A stretch of 64,000 bases of DNA from Ferrimonas futtsuensis DSM 18154 (GCF_000422645.1 NZ_AUGL01000014.1:1-64000); one strand, 5' to 3'; numbered from the stretch's first letter, positions 1 through 8,813 are shown. The notes: generated from the sequence alone by a model not told the origin. Numbers and translations: made by a program.

Positions 1-260
1 TTTAATATCACCTTCTCTCGCTCAAGACGGTTAATCCGGGCCTCCAGCTCCTGAATCTTCTGCTGTTCTGGAGTCAGGGCTTTGTTTGTCGGTGTGGTGC
101 CGCCTCTCTCCTCCTCCAGCTGCTTAACCCAGCGCCTGAGGATGGTCTCACCGATATCGAGAGAGCGGCTGGCTTCGGGGACTGAGTATCCCTGGTCGAG
201 TACTAGACTGGCAGCCTCGAGCTTGAACTCGGGCGTGAAGGAACGACGTTTTCTGGTCAT
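1..260 (-). CDS. IS3-family transposase OrfA, partial (3' end off window)
   Basis: Reading from the ATG at 260 on the minus strand gives a protein starting MTRKRRSFTPEFKLEAASLV, followed by a helix-turn-helix region (YSVPEASRSLDIGETILRRW) and a coiled coil that begins around residue 65 (QELEARINRLEREK). This is the standard OrfA plan: an N-terminal HTH that binds the IS ends and a leucine-zipper-like tail for multimerisation. An orfB with a DDE integrase domain, normally reached by -1 frameshifting, would lie beyond position 1. The start is preceded by a GGTGTTCC stretch rather than a strong ribosome-binding site. Confidence 0.85.
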   Translation of the reverse strand, partial: MTRKRRSFTPEFKLEAASLVLDQGYSVPEASRSLDIGETILRRWVKQLEEERGGTTPTNKALTPEQQKIQELEARINRLEREKVIL

Positions 261-328
261 GGAACACCTCTTGTTACGGTGGTGACTTTACCACCTTAAG
301 TGGTGTCCGGGATCATTAGACCACTACA
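1..328 (-). mobile_element. IS3-family insertion sequence, one end only
   Basis: The 5' end of an IS3-type orfA reads leftward out of the window, preceded by about 70 bp of non-coding terminal sequence. The likely terminus is the TG-starting end on the minus strand near 328 (TGTAGTGGTCTAATGATCC); IS3-family ends normally begin with TG. The element has landed inside the integrase gene, whose reading frame runs into the IS end and stops at 316. The other end and any target duplication lie outside the window, so the exact boundary is an inference. Confidence 0.72.
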
Positions 329-1113
329 TCATTGTGATAGTCGATTTCTGACCACTCCATACTAAGCACACAGCTTTTCCTCTGTCCGGTCAGTAGCAGA
401 ATCATCACCACGTCCTGGTAGATTTGCGGCTCAGGTTTCATGGCCTCGAACAAGCGGTCCAGTTCCTCTCGATTAAGTACCCGATCCCGTTTAGTGCTGG
501 CTATCTTCTTAAGGCGCCTCAGTGGCTGGTGGTCCAAGTCGCTGAAGATGGACTTCATCAAGGTGAGGCATTTGTTGTAGATCCAAGGCGATTTCTTTGC
601 CATCAACGCCCTGAAGAACTGTCTCGCATGATCAGCGGTAAGCTCTTCCACCCTCACGTTTGCAAACCGAGCTCTCAGGTGGTTTTTCCAGATTGAGTGG
701 GCATCTTCTAACGACTTGAGTCTTCGCTGCCCTGCCCGAATCTTCAACTCGAACTCGACAACATAGGCCTCGAAGAGCTGGCCGATGGTCTCGGCCGATC
801 TCTCTTGTTCTCTCTCCTCACGTTTTCGCTTGTTGGGGTTCTGCCCCTGGCTGACTTCAGTCGCCAGATCCCGAGCAACGTGCCTAGCGGTGTCGATAGT
901 GGTTGCGGGGAACTGACCGATGGTTACTTCCAGGTCTCGACCCTTGAGCTTTCTGCGGTAACGAAACACCTTCTTGCCGTTGGTCAGCACTTCTATCATC
1001 AATCCGGGCAAAGACTCGTACCCGCCCCGGTCATAAACCCGGTATCGCCGCAGCTCTGGCAGCAGCAGCTCAAGTGCTCTCTTGGTGAAGTTGAAGTGTC
1101 TATTAGGCATCAT
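316..1113 (-). pseudogene. P4-type tyrosine integrase, 3' end removed by IS insertion
   Basis: The 265-residue product has the DUF4102-like N-terminal arm-binding domain (about residues 8-100, with GRDLEVTIGQFPATTIDTAR), a core-binding SAM-like domain (about 105-200), and the start of the catalytic domain with the first catalytic arginine in TGQRKS near residue 244. Full-length relatives have about 400 residues; the H-x-x-R and tyrosine motifs are missing. The frame ends in TAA inside the IS terminus. Two adjacent ATG codons (1113 and 1110) can start it. The protein should be inactive as a recombinase, so any island it mobilised is probably fixed. Confidence 0.85.
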
Positions 1114-1429
1114 TTCTGTCCCGCGCCAGTCCCGCCCTTGGCGGTAATTTTTAGCAAATTTCGCTAAGGCAGGTTAAACAACGTTTAGACAAATTTAGAC
1201 TTAAACCAATGAAACTTAAAGAGTATTAAGATTGGTTAAACTCGGTTAAATTAGATTTATTTGGCCAAACGGTGGCTCGTGGGGAGGCCACTTCAATTGC
1301 CCCTCCGATACGTTTACAAAAGCCACCTCCATCAAAAATGACGCTCCCCTTCGAGAGCGCCATGTGATACCGAATTCTGATTGAAGCTAAGCGCTGAGTC
1401 AGCTTAGCTCTGTTGGTACCTGTTCAGGC
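1114..1429. other. Non-coding region upstream of the integrase with repeated GGTTAAA motifs
   Basis: No gene is visible. Between about 1165 and 1255 the motif GGTTAAAC or close variants occurs several times in both orientations (GGTTAAAC, GGTTAAACTC, GGTTAAATTAG, and inverted GTTTAGAC and TTTAGAC forms). Short repeats like these next to an integrase start can be arm-type sites for integrase or excisionase; this is an inference. No tRNA end or obvious attachment core was seen. Confidence 0.4.
1386..1408 (-). terminator. Hairpin downstream of tetraheme cytochrome
   Basis: GCTAAGC at 1386-1392 pairs with GCTTAGC at 1402-1408, and an inner GCTGA/TCAGC pairing is possible. It lies just after the cytochrome stop codon on the minus strand. 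The following T-tract is weak, so it may be an inefficient or Rho-assisted terminator. Confidence 0.4.
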
Positions 1430-1792
1430 CTATGGCACCTGCAGGTCGAAGCGCAGGTGGCAGCTGCCACAGGCATTTTCAGACGGCTCATGTTGGTGGT
1501 GACAGGAGTTACAGTCGGTGGCTGTGCCGTTATGACGATGGTCATGGGGGTTGGTTTTGGTCACGCTGGGTGTAACCGCAGTGGCCTCGGCCAGATCTTC
1601 CACACTGTGGCATTCTTTACACTTGGACATGGCAACAGGCTGACGCTCGGCACCGGTGTGACAGTCGTTACAGGTCAGACCGATTCCCGCGTGGAACTCG
1701 TCCAGTTGAGTCGCGTCTTTGGCCATTACGCTGCCCGCACCTACTGTCAGTGCAAACGCCAGCACGATTTTATGTAAGCTGTTCATTTTCAT
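1430..1792 (-). CDS. Small periplasmic tetraheme cytochrome c
   Basis: A secreted protein of about 120 residues with an N-terminal signal peptide (KIVLAFALTVGAGSVMA) and four CxxCH haem-binding motifs (CNDCH, CKECH, CNSCH, CGSCH), with extra histidines that can act as distal ligands. The pattern resembles the tetraheme N-terminal domain of flavocytochrome c3 fumarate reductase, here as a separate protein. It follows the Tat flavoprotein gene on the same strand, so it very likely brings electrons from the inner-membrane quinol-dehydrogenase pool to that reductase. I chose the ATG at 1792 because GGGA lies 6 bases upstream; ATGs at 1804 and 1786 are alternatives. Confidence 0.88.
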   Translation of the reverse strand: MKMNSLHKIVLAFALTVGAGSVMAKDATQLDEFHAGIGLTCNDCHTGAERQPVAMSKCKECHSVEDLAEATAVTPSVTKTNPHDHRHNGTATDCNSCHHQHEPSENACGSCHLRFDLQVP

Positions 1793-1865
1793 TTTATATC
1801 CCATTAATTGAATCTATTCAGAGTCGCTATGGGCGTGTTCGTCTACGCCCCAAAACAGTGATGCC

Positions 1866-3533
1866 TTACAGCTTGGCGACGTACTTGCCCGCCAGATAAC
1901 CGAAGGTGTAGCAGCGACCCAGGGACAGACCGAATACGGTCAGTGGGTAGTCCACGCCACCGTAGAAACCGGCCGCCATATTGCCAACGATGAACAAACC
2001 GTCGATCTCCTTGCCTTCGGAGTTCAGTGCCTGGTGATGCTTATTCACCAGCATGCCGGAACACAGTGTGGAGATGCGCATGCGGCGGTGGATGCCGTAG
2101 AACGGGGGCTTGAGCACCGGCACCATCTTGTCTTTTGGCTTACCGAAGTCGACATCCTTACCGGTTTTGCACAGCTCGTTGTAGCGCTTCACGTTGGCCA
2201 CAAAGGTCTTGGGATCGCACTCCAACATCACCGCCAGCTCCTCTAAGGAGTTAGCCACGTGGGTGTTGGTCTGGGATGGGTAAACGCCCTTCTTCGGGGA
2301 GGGGTCGTTCGGCATGTAGTGCTTCAGCTTCTCAGGGCTGTAGAGGCGGCCAGGCCAGTCCTTCGCCTGCTCCATGTAGTTGGAATCGAACACCTGGGAG
2401 TAGTGGCCGGCGTTGTGCTCGTCACGCAGATAGTTGTTCATCAGGGACATGGCCACGGTTTCGTTGACGAAACGCTCACCCTTACGGTTCACCGCCAGGA
2501 ACGGCATGTCACACATGGCGGCGGGGCCGGCGTCGAAGTCGTGCAGCATTTTGGTGTGACCGACGGGCTCGATGACACCGCCAGCCCAGTAGGCCATGGC
2601 AAAACCGTCACCGGTGCGATCCATCTGCTTACGCTCGAAGTTCTTCAGATCTGGGATGAAGAAGTTACACATGGCTTCGTTGTTCTGGTAATCACCGGAG
2701 GCCAGAATCACGCCTTTCTTGGCGATGAACTTGTGGTACTTGCCTTCGGCGTCCTTAGCAATCACTCCGGTCACCCGACCGGACGCATCCTGAATCAGCT
2801 GCTCAGCAGGAGTATTGAAGAAGTACTGAACCCCCTGCTCCTGGGAGTATTTCGCCAGGGCACGCATGCCATCGCCGGTGGTGTAGGGCTTGGGACCGCA
2901 GTAGGAGGTCACAAAGTTTAGCGGATACTCGGTGATACCGTGAATGCCGTGCTGAGGGCCGGTGCCCTGATCAACGATCTGCGCACCGCCTTTCTTGGCG
3001 CGGTTGATTACCCAGTTGATCGCCTCACCGGAGTTGTAGGCCCACTCGCGCAGCAAGTCAGGGCTGCAGCGGTGAGCGCTGTCGGCCATCAGGCGGTTTA
3101 CCAGCGCTTCAACGCCGGCCTTGTCGCTCTTCTTCAGGTCCAGACCGGAGCCGGTGTTGCCCTGAGAGACCGGGATGGACTGCTTCTGCAGTACCGCCAC
3201 CTTGGCGCCATTTTCATGGGCAGACAGCGCCGCAGGCACACCGGAGGCACCGGCACCCACCACGACAACGTCAAAGGTTTTGGTGGAGGCGATTTGCGAG
3301 TCGGCAATGTTCTTAGGCTTGGGCATAAAGTCCAGGCTGGCACCACCGACCTGCGCTACCTCTGCCGCCGTGGCCGGAGAAGCCTCGGCAGCGCCACTTA
3401 GGCCAGACACCGCCATGGCACCGGTGCCAATCGCGGCACGGGACAGGAAGCTACGACGAGAGATGCCGTTTTGCAAAACACCCGCGGTGTATTGATCAAC
3501 GGCTTGTTGGTCCTTTGACTTGTCTTTACTCAT
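1866..3533 (-). CDS. Tat-exported FAD-dependent reductase (fumarate reductase flavoprotein-like), substrate unknown
   Basis: A 555-residue flavoprotein. A twin-arginine signal (SRRSFLSR, arginines at 26-27) indicates export of the folded, FAD-loaded enzyme. The Rossmann motif GAGASG (93-98) and a GNTGSG segment (about 125-130) bind FAD; the conserved GERFVNE segment near residue 355 holds an arginine equivalent to the proton donor of flavocytochrome c fumarate reductases. The C-terminal active-site segment is not canonical: instead of GG-x-HG-x-x-R it reads GGVDYPLTVFGLSLGR, so the histidine is replaced. The substrate is probably not fumarate. It sits upstream of the tetraheme cytochrome, and a GntR operator-like site lies about 170 bp before its start. 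3-ketosteroid-dehydrogenase-like enzymes are another possible relative. Confidence 0.85.
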   Translation of the reverse strand: MSKDKSKDQQAVDQYTAGVLQNGISRRSFLSRAAIGTGAMAVSGLSGAAEASPATAAEVAQVGGASLDFMPKPKNIADSQIASTKTFDVVVVGAGASGVPAALSAHENGAKVAVLQKQSIPVSQGNTGSGLDLKKSDKAGVEALVNRLMADSAHRCSPDLLREWAYNSGEAINWVINRAKKGGAQIVDQGTGPQHGIHGITEYPLNFVTSYCGPKPYTTGDGMRALAKYSQEQGVQYFFNTPAEQLIQDASGRVTGVIAKDAEGKYHKFIAKKGVILASGDYQNNEAMCNFFIPDLKNFERKQMDRTGDGFAMAYWAGGVIEPVGHTKMLHDFDAGPAAMCDMPFLAVNRKGERFVNETVAMSLMNNYLRDEHNAGHYSQVFDSNYMEQAKDWPGRLYSPEKLKHYMPNDPSPKKGVYPSQTNTHVANSLEELAVMLECDPKTFVANVKRYNELCKTGKDVDFGKPKDKMVPVLKPPFYGIHRRMRISTLCSGMLVNKHHQALNSEGKEIDGLFIVGNMAAGFYGGVDYPLTVFGLSLGRCYTFGYLAGKYVAKL

Positions 3534-4212
3534 TTTCTACTCCTTTTGCTTTGCCGCCGTCATGACGAGCTCTGCGCAGAACCCGATGTCGGCGCTGATC
3601 ATCATGGCGGCCAGTAAGCGCCTTTGGTTGGTTATCTGTCCGCGGACGAGCGTGCGTTTCCTTAAGAGATGTTTAAGCGCGCCCGACCTCGATAGGTCAA
3701 ATGTATGACATATAACAAATGAGCAAAAGGCGATCTTTTCAGATGCTTGGGGCGGCTCACGAGACGCCTGGCAATTGAGATTCTCTGTGCAAAACCCACA
3801 CGGAGTGGCTAAAAAGTTTCATTTTTGGAACCGGGGCATCCCTGATCCAGGGGCAAAATAGAGGAAAAAGTGGGAAGGGGATCAATCGCTTTTGTGCGGT
3901 GCAAATCGAAGAAATAGACGACTCAATAGATTCAGCGCATCACCTCAGTCACGAGACTGCGTTACCCGGCATGGACTATCGATTTGGCCAAATCACTATG
4001 GCATGCACGCAGCTCTATGGGCATGACAGAAAAAAAATGATTGAGCAGTTGCTTGAGGTTATTCGGTGTAAAAGCTCACTGTCATCCAGCCCGCAGGTGG
4101 ACACCAGGCGAGTCTGATGAGCTGGCATTTTGGTAGGAGAGATAGTACGAGGCTGAGCTTGGTAACACGGCCATCGGGCAACCAAGCTGCAGCTCTTTGA
4201 AGAGGGTGAGAA
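3534..4212. other. Intergenic region between the flavoprotein gene and gntR
   Basis: This 680-bp stretch holds the promoter region of the flavoprotein gene, including the operator-like site at 3700-3713. A 72-codon frame with a GTG start occurs at 3899-4117 on the plus strand; it has no family I recognise and no clear ribosome-binding site, so I do not call it a gene. Confidence 0.5.
3700..3713. promoter_or_regulatory. Putative GntR operator upstream of flavoprotein gene
   Basis: The sequence AATGTATGACATAT contains the dyad ATGT-ATG-ACAT. It matches the TGT-N3-ACA pattern typical of FCD-subfamily GntR operators. The same 14 bases occur in inverted orientation at 5136-5149, in the gntR-porin divergent region. 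No other copy was noticed in the window by eye. Confidence 0.65.
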
Positions 4213-4932
4213 TCAGGAGTTGGATTTGCGGTAATCGTTTTCTACGTTCTGCAACAGTTCGAGGAAGGTTCCCAGGTGCTCCTTCATGGCCGCTTCCGCC
4301 GCATCTTCATCACGAGCGATAACCGCCTCGACAATCCGCTTATGCAGGCCAGGAGGATGAATCTCGTTAGTATCAGGCTCAAACTTAAAGGTGATGTTTG
4401 AAACCAGGTCCAACATCGACTTTGCCATCGCTCCTAGTAAGCGGTTCTCACAGGCATCTGCCAGAATCACATGCACTTTTTGTCGTGCATGAACGGTTTC
4501 CGGATACTGCAGCACCTCGGCCTCTTCGGCTTCTGCCGCCAATAGTTGCTCAGCAATCTCTGGGGTGCAGTGACGAGCAGCCAACCTGGCCACCTGAGGC
4601 TCGATCACGAATCGAGTTTCACAGATCTCATCAAACGACATCCGGCCCAGAAAGAACAAGTCGTGACAGGCGGAGCTGACCACTTCGAAATTCATCTCTT
4701 TAACGAACGCCCCGCCGGTAGCACCCTGCTTAATCTGCACCAATCCAGATGCTTCCAGTCCCTTGACGGCTTCCCGCACCACGGTGCGGCTAACTTGGAA
4801 GGATTCGATCAACTCGCGCTCAGAAGGCAACTTGTCTCCGACCACAAATTTTCCATCAAAGATGGCCAGGCGAAGTTGCTCGAAAACCTCTTCCGAGGCT
4901 TTTTTTTGCTTAATGGGCTTGAAGCTAGACAC
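4213..4932 (-). CDS. GntR-family (FCD subfamily) transcriptional regulator
   Basis: The 239-residue product has an N-terminal winged helix-turn-helix (residues 10-75, GDKLPSERELIESFQVSRTV) and a C-terminal all-helical FCD ligand-binding domain (about 90-230) with the metal- or ligand-binding histidines typical of the group. FCD regulators usually sense carboxylic acids and often repress neighbouring uptake and metabolism genes. It lies between the flavoprotein/cytochrome pair and the divergent porin gene, and the paired 14-bp dyads at 3700 and 5136 are natural targets. The effector is unknown; the reductase substrate or product is the obvious candidate. Confidence 0.9.
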   Translation of the reverse strand: MSSFKPIKQKKASEEVFEQLRLAIFDGKFVVGDKLPSERELIESFQVSRTVVREAVKGLEASGLVQIKQGATGGAFVKEMNFEVVSSACHDLFFLGRMSFDEICETRFVIEPQVARLAARHCTPEIAEQLLAAEAEEAEVLQYPETVHARQKVHVILADACENRLLGAMAKSMLDLVSNITFKFEPDTNEIHPPGLHKRIVEAVIARDEDAAEAAMKEHLGTFLELLQNVENDYRKSNS

Positions 4933-5135
4933 TCTGTTTTATGCTCGTTCCTGTATCCAAGTTTGCAGATTGTATCACGACTACCCCAACCATTGGCGGT
5001 CACCATTCTCACTCAAAAGGCGAAAAGTTGTGACGTCACTTGAGTTTGAAGCACTTTCTCCATCCCCATCCCATTTTTTCTGAGTCTGTGAAAGGCAACA
5101 AAAATCAAACATTAGGCACTTTTTGATCAAATGCC

Positions 5136-5149
5136 ATATGTCATACATT
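5136..5149. promoter_or_regulatory. Putative GntR operator between gntR and porin
   Basis: ATATGTCATACATT is the exact reverse complement of the 14-bp element at 3700-3713. It lies about 205 bp before the gntR start and about 160 bp before the porin start, so it could give autoregulation and porin control at once. Confidence 0.65.
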
Positions 5150-5309
5150 AAACGTATCACTTAACAATTATGAGAAGTGAAGCCTCAGTTCAGGAGACGC
5201 CTCAATGGCTCGGCTGATGGCAGAAAGAGCGGCATTGAACCGGTGGAAAACACCGACCGCACCTTGAATGTATAACTCCGGAACGATATTGATTCGTAGG
5301 GACATAGTG

Positions 5310-6548
5310 ATGAAAAAAAGCCTGATTCACCTCGCCACCTTGTGCTGCATTGCAGCACCCAGCTTTGCTGCAGACTCCGTCGGCAACATGTTTTCAGAGG
5401 GCACCCTGAAGGGGCAGTTCCAGCTGTTCGACTTCCAGCGTGACTTCGACGACGCAACAGCCGATCGTCACGACACCTCTTTCGGCGGGCTGTTCTACTA
5501 CCGTTCTGGCGAAGCCAAAGGCATTACCTTCGGTGGCTCCTTCGCCTCTGCAAATCCAATCTGGGAAACCAACGATGCGGTGTACGGCCTGGTCGGAGGC
5601 CCGGTAGGCAGAGAGGGTGACCGTACCGCGGTCAACCGTTTGCAGGAGTACTTTGTCACCGGAAACTGGTTCGACACCAAGATCACCCTGGGTGCACAAC
5701 AACTCTACACGCCGATGATGAGCATCTTCCCGCTACGTGCGATTCCGTTTACCTATCGCGGTGCCAGTGTGCAGAACACCTCCATCGACAACCTGCGCAT
5801 CACCGGCCTTTACATCGAAGACTTCATGGGCTGGACCAACAACGAGTTTGCCGATGTGGCCGATGGCGTTGCCGGTGAGTTTGCTCGTCGCGGCATCAGC
5901 GTCGACGTCGAGGACAACCCCATGTACGCCCTGGGACTGGACTACGCCATCCCGACCGAGGCGGTGAAGGCAAAAGCCAGCCTGTGGCACTACACCATGG
6001 AAGATGTGTACAACCAAACCTATGTGAAACTGAACGTCAGCGGCGACATTGGTGGGGCCAACTGGTACTTCAAACCCTCCTACTTGAAACAGGACTCCAT
6101 CGGTTCAGAGTCCGCAAGCAGCTTTGGTACCTACCAGGCCGGTTTCCACCTGGGCATGAAGTGGAACGGCTTCGATGCGGTGGTCAAGTACGTCGAAACC
6201 GGCGATGACAACATCGTGGCCCCATTTGGCGATGAGAAGGTGATCATCCAGCAGGTCATTCAGTCTGGCCGAGCCAATGAAAGTGCTTACGGCGCCCAGC
6301 TGGCCTACCGCTTCGCCGAGGACTCTGCCCTCAGCGGCATGAGCACCTACGTCAACTACGCCACCTATGAGGTCGACGGCAACAGCAACGCCGACATCAA
6401 CGAAACCGACTTCTCGGTTCGCTACAACATGAACAAATGGGTGGACGGACTGAGCCTGCGCGCCCGCTACGCCATTGTTGACCAGGACAGCGGTGATGAC
6501 CTGACCGACATGCGCTTCTACGTCTACTACAAATTCAAGATTGGCTAA
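5310..6548 (+). CDS. Outer-membrane porin (OprD-like beta-barrel)
   Basis: A 412-residue secreted protein with a signal peptide (MKKSLIHLATLCCIAAPSFA) and alternating hydrophobic and aromatic beta strands throughout, ending YVYYKFKIG. The layout resembles the OprD family of substrate-specific porins. The ATG at 5310 has GTAGGGA upstream; an upstream in-frame start at 5268 would put 14 extra residues before a clear signal peptide and is less likely. Its place opposite gntR and the shared operator suggest it admits the substrate of the nearby reductase. Specificity cannot be read from the sequence. Confidence 0.85.
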   Translation: MKKSLIHLATLCCIAAPSFAADSVGNMFSEGTLKGQFQLFDFQRDFDDATADRHDTSFGGLFYYRSGEAKGITFGGSFASANPIWETNDAVYGLVGGPVGREGDRTAVNRLQEYFVTGNWFDTKITLGAQQLYTPMMSIFPLRAIPFTYRGASVQNTSIDNLRITGLYIEDFMGWTNNEFADVADGVAGEFARRGISVDVEDNPMYALGLDYAIPTEAVKAKASLWHYTMEDVYNQTYVKLNVSGDIGGANWYFKPSYLKQDSIGSESASSFGTYQAGFHLGMKWNGFDAVVKYVETGDDNIVAPFGDEKVIIQQVIQSGRANESAYGAQLAYRFAEDSALSGMSTYVNYATYEVDGNSNADINETDFSVRYNMNKWVDGLSLRARYAIVDQDSGDDLTDMRFYVYYKFKIG

Positions 6549-6588
6549 TCATCATCAACTCACACTCCTGACACTTGAGTGATGCCAA

Positions 6589-6620
6589 GGGCCTGCAGAA
6601 CGTTTTGCAGGCCCTTTTTT
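6589..6620 (+). terminator. Rho-independent terminator after porin
   Basis: GGGCCTGCA (6589-6597) and TGCAGGCCC (6606-6614) form a 9-bp stem with an 8-base loop, followed by TTTTTT. Confidence 0.92.
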
Positions 6621-6752
6621 GCCTAAGACATCGAGCCCCGCGCCCATCCTTTCTACGATTAAACTACTCTAAGGAGGCTTTTGTCGGGTAAATAGCTAGC
6701 CTAAGCCCCGCTGGGCTTTTCATCGACTGAGCATCGAAAACTCAGGCACAAC

Positions 6753-8630
6753 TTAAATTTCTGTCTCCCTCATCATTGCCTCCTCCTCCAGCTCATCATC
6801 CATGGAGGTGTCCAGGGCAAAGTGGCGCGTCTGCCAGCGCCCGAGAACCCAAGCTTCCAGCGCTTGGCGGCGATGATTGAGAGACTCCAGAGTCCAGTCG
6901 TCGTAGGTGGCCAGTTTGCGCTCCTGCTTGATGCAGGAGTCGCTGTAACTGGGGCTGACGCCGGGGGCGCCCTTCTTTCGCTCAAAATCGAAGTTAGAGT
7001 AGCTGGCGTTGTCCTTGGTCAGCACCAGATTGCCCAGATCATGCAGGTAGGTGGCGCGCTCCTCGTCACTCCACACCTTAAGCCAATGGGAGTCTTCCGC
7101 CGGAGTCTGGGGCAGGATGTGTTCGATGGTGGAGTCCTTGGCCAGCTCCTGCCAGGTGATTTTCGGCTTGCTGCCCTTGCCCTCTTTGTCCATCAGGTGG
7201 TGCTCGTATTCAAACAGGGTGTATTTGAGCAGCCTGCGCCAGTGGTACCACTTACCCGGCTCCTTCAATTGCACCGCAAAGGCGCTGTCACTGGCGTAAT
7301 AGCGAATCAAGTCATGAACCTTGGCGATTATGGCCTCCAAATCCAGCTGACTTTGATTAAACAGCTCGTGGCCCCAACGATACAGAGTGGAGCTGCCCGA
7401 GTTGCTGCGCTTGCCCTCGAACAGGAAGACCCGATAGGCGTAGCACTCCAGCGCCTGCAGCAATTCAATGTACTGGGCTTCGGTCACCTCGCTGGCCTGC
7501 CAGCGGCTTCGGGCCGCGACCAACAGCGGCAGGAAGTTAGCGATGTTGCCGGTGTTGTTGATTCGCTCCAGCCAGGCCAGTTCGGCGGCGGAGTCGGTGT
7601 TCTGCGAATTGGGGCTGATAACCGCTTGGTAATGCCGCGCCACTTCAGGCAGCCCCTTAACAAACTTCAGCATAAAGGCACGGGTTTCGGCCTTGGTTTT
7701 AGTGCCCTTTCCAGGCTGTCCGTCGGGGGCAAAGTCCCTCAGCGGAATGTATTGAGGTTGCTTGAAGCCATCATAACCCTTCCAGTTTTTCGGCAAATGA
7801 TGACAGTAGAGTGTCCACGCCAGGCGCAGACATTGAGACTCGCTGCCACCTGAGTCGCCCACAAAGCCATAGGTGTCACGCCAGGCGAGGTTCACCCGGC
7901 TGGTCAGTTCCTCACGCTCCTCGGGTGCACCATTACGGGCAATCCAGTGCATCAGGTAGTTCTTCAGTAGCTCCAGCACCGACAGCTCTTTGCCCCGGGA
8001 ATTCATCAGCTCGAAGGTCATGCCAATCTCGCACTCCTCCTCGATGGTGTAGGAGGTGAACACTAACTTACCGGTGATCGCCTCAAACAGCTGGATCAGG
8101 TACTCCACGCCCTTGGCATCGTCAGCCAGCAGCTGGGACACATGCGCTTGAAAGTAGGCGGTGGCATCGTACAGGCGGCGCTGATGTGGGGTGGTGGGTA
8201 GCTTGAGTGGTCGCCCCTCTGACAACAGCCGATGGAACAGCTCGGCGGTGTCGTTATTCAGGGTGAGCTTGCAGCGCAAGCCGTCGTAGAGAAAGTCGGC
8301 GATGTCCCGCTCATACTCGGTCCGTCCCTTGGCTATCAGGGCATTGATGATCACCGACAGATACAAGCACGTCGTCGTCAGCCGCTGCTGACCATCCACC
8401 ACATCGACCACCTTGGCCGGTCGGCGCCCATAGGTGGCGGTAGGGTGACTGGCCTGATAGGTCACCACGGTGCCGGTGTAGTGGTAGTGAACATTGTCGT
8501 CGGTGACTAAGGCATCCAGATCCTCAACGAAATCCCGCCACTGCTTCTTCTCCCAGGCGTAACCCCGCTGATAGTCGGGAATGTGGAACAGGGTGCTGGA
8601 GAAAAGGTCGGTAAGCGATTGCTTGTTCAT
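6753..8630 (-). CDS. GmrSD-like DUF262/DUF1524 nuclease
   Basis: A 625-residue protein that carries both halves of the GmrSD type IV restriction system in one chain. The N-terminal DUF262 (ParB/sulfiredoxin-like) domain has the DGQQR motif near residue 78, used for nucleotide binding or hydrolysis, and the C-terminal DUF1524 domain has the HNH-type EHILPQ segment near residue 510 followed by LGNLVLT. Family members restrict glucosylated or otherwise modified phage DNA; others are of unknown use. The gene stands alone between convergent neighbours. It may be a phage defence gene. Confidence 0.85.
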   Translation of the reverse strand: MNKQSLTDLFSSTLFHIPDYQRGYAWEKKQWRDFVEDLDALVTDDNVHYHYTGTVVTYQASHPTATYGRRPAKVVDVVDGQQRLTTTCLYLSVIINALIAKGRTEYERDIADFLYDGLRCKLTLNNDTAELFHRLLSEGRPLKLPTTPHQRRLYDATAYFQAHVSQLLADDAKGVEYLIQLFEAITGKLVFTSYTIEEECEIGMTFELMNSRGKELSVLELLKNYLMHWIARNGAPEEREELTSRVNLAWRDTYGFVGDSGGSESQCLRLAWTLYCHHLPKNWKGYDGFKQPQYIPLRDFAPDGQPGKGTKTKAETRAFMLKFVKGLPEVARHYQAVISPNSQNTDSAAELAWLERINNTGNIANFLPLLVAARSRWQASEVTEAQYIELLQALECYAYRVFLFEGKRSNSGSSTLYRWGHELFNQSQLDLEAIIAKVHDLIRYYASDSAFAVQLKEPGKWYHWRRLLKYTLFEYEHHLMDKEGKGSKPKITWQELAKDSTIEHILPQTPAEDSHWLKVWSDEERATYLHDLGNLVLTKDNASYSNFDFERKKGAPGVSPSYSDSCIKQERKLATYDDWTLESLNHRRQALEAWVLGRWQTRHFALDTSMDDELEEEAMMRETEI

Positions 8631-8769
8631 TGAGTGGTTCCTGACTCATCAAGGGTGTGCCAAAGACCGCCTCTGACATCACAACAAAACCTTATACCAC
8701 GGTGACTTATGCTTTGAGTAGTGAACAGCTCACGGCAGGAGGAATGGAGCTGAACCAGAGGGCAGAAGG

Positions 8770-8806
8770 AAAAACCCCGCCACCAGCCCGGAGGCCGATG
8801 ACGGGG
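8770..8806 (-). terminator. Terminator after hydF
   Basis: On the minus strand CCCCG pairs with CGGGG around an inner AGCC/GGCT-type stem and is followed by a T-tract (the AAAA at 8771-8774 on the plus strand). It ends the hydGXEF unit. Confidence 0.7.
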
Positions 8807-8813
8807 AGGTCGA

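Noticed and set aside
3792-3815. CRP-like site (TGTGC and CACAC) upstream of the flavoprotein gene
   Set aside because: The half-site spacing is off by one base from the CRP consensus.
3899-4117. 72-codon frame on the plus strand between the flavoprotein gene and gntR
   Set aside because: GTG start, no clear ribosome-binding site, no family recognised, and it lies in a promoter-rich gap.
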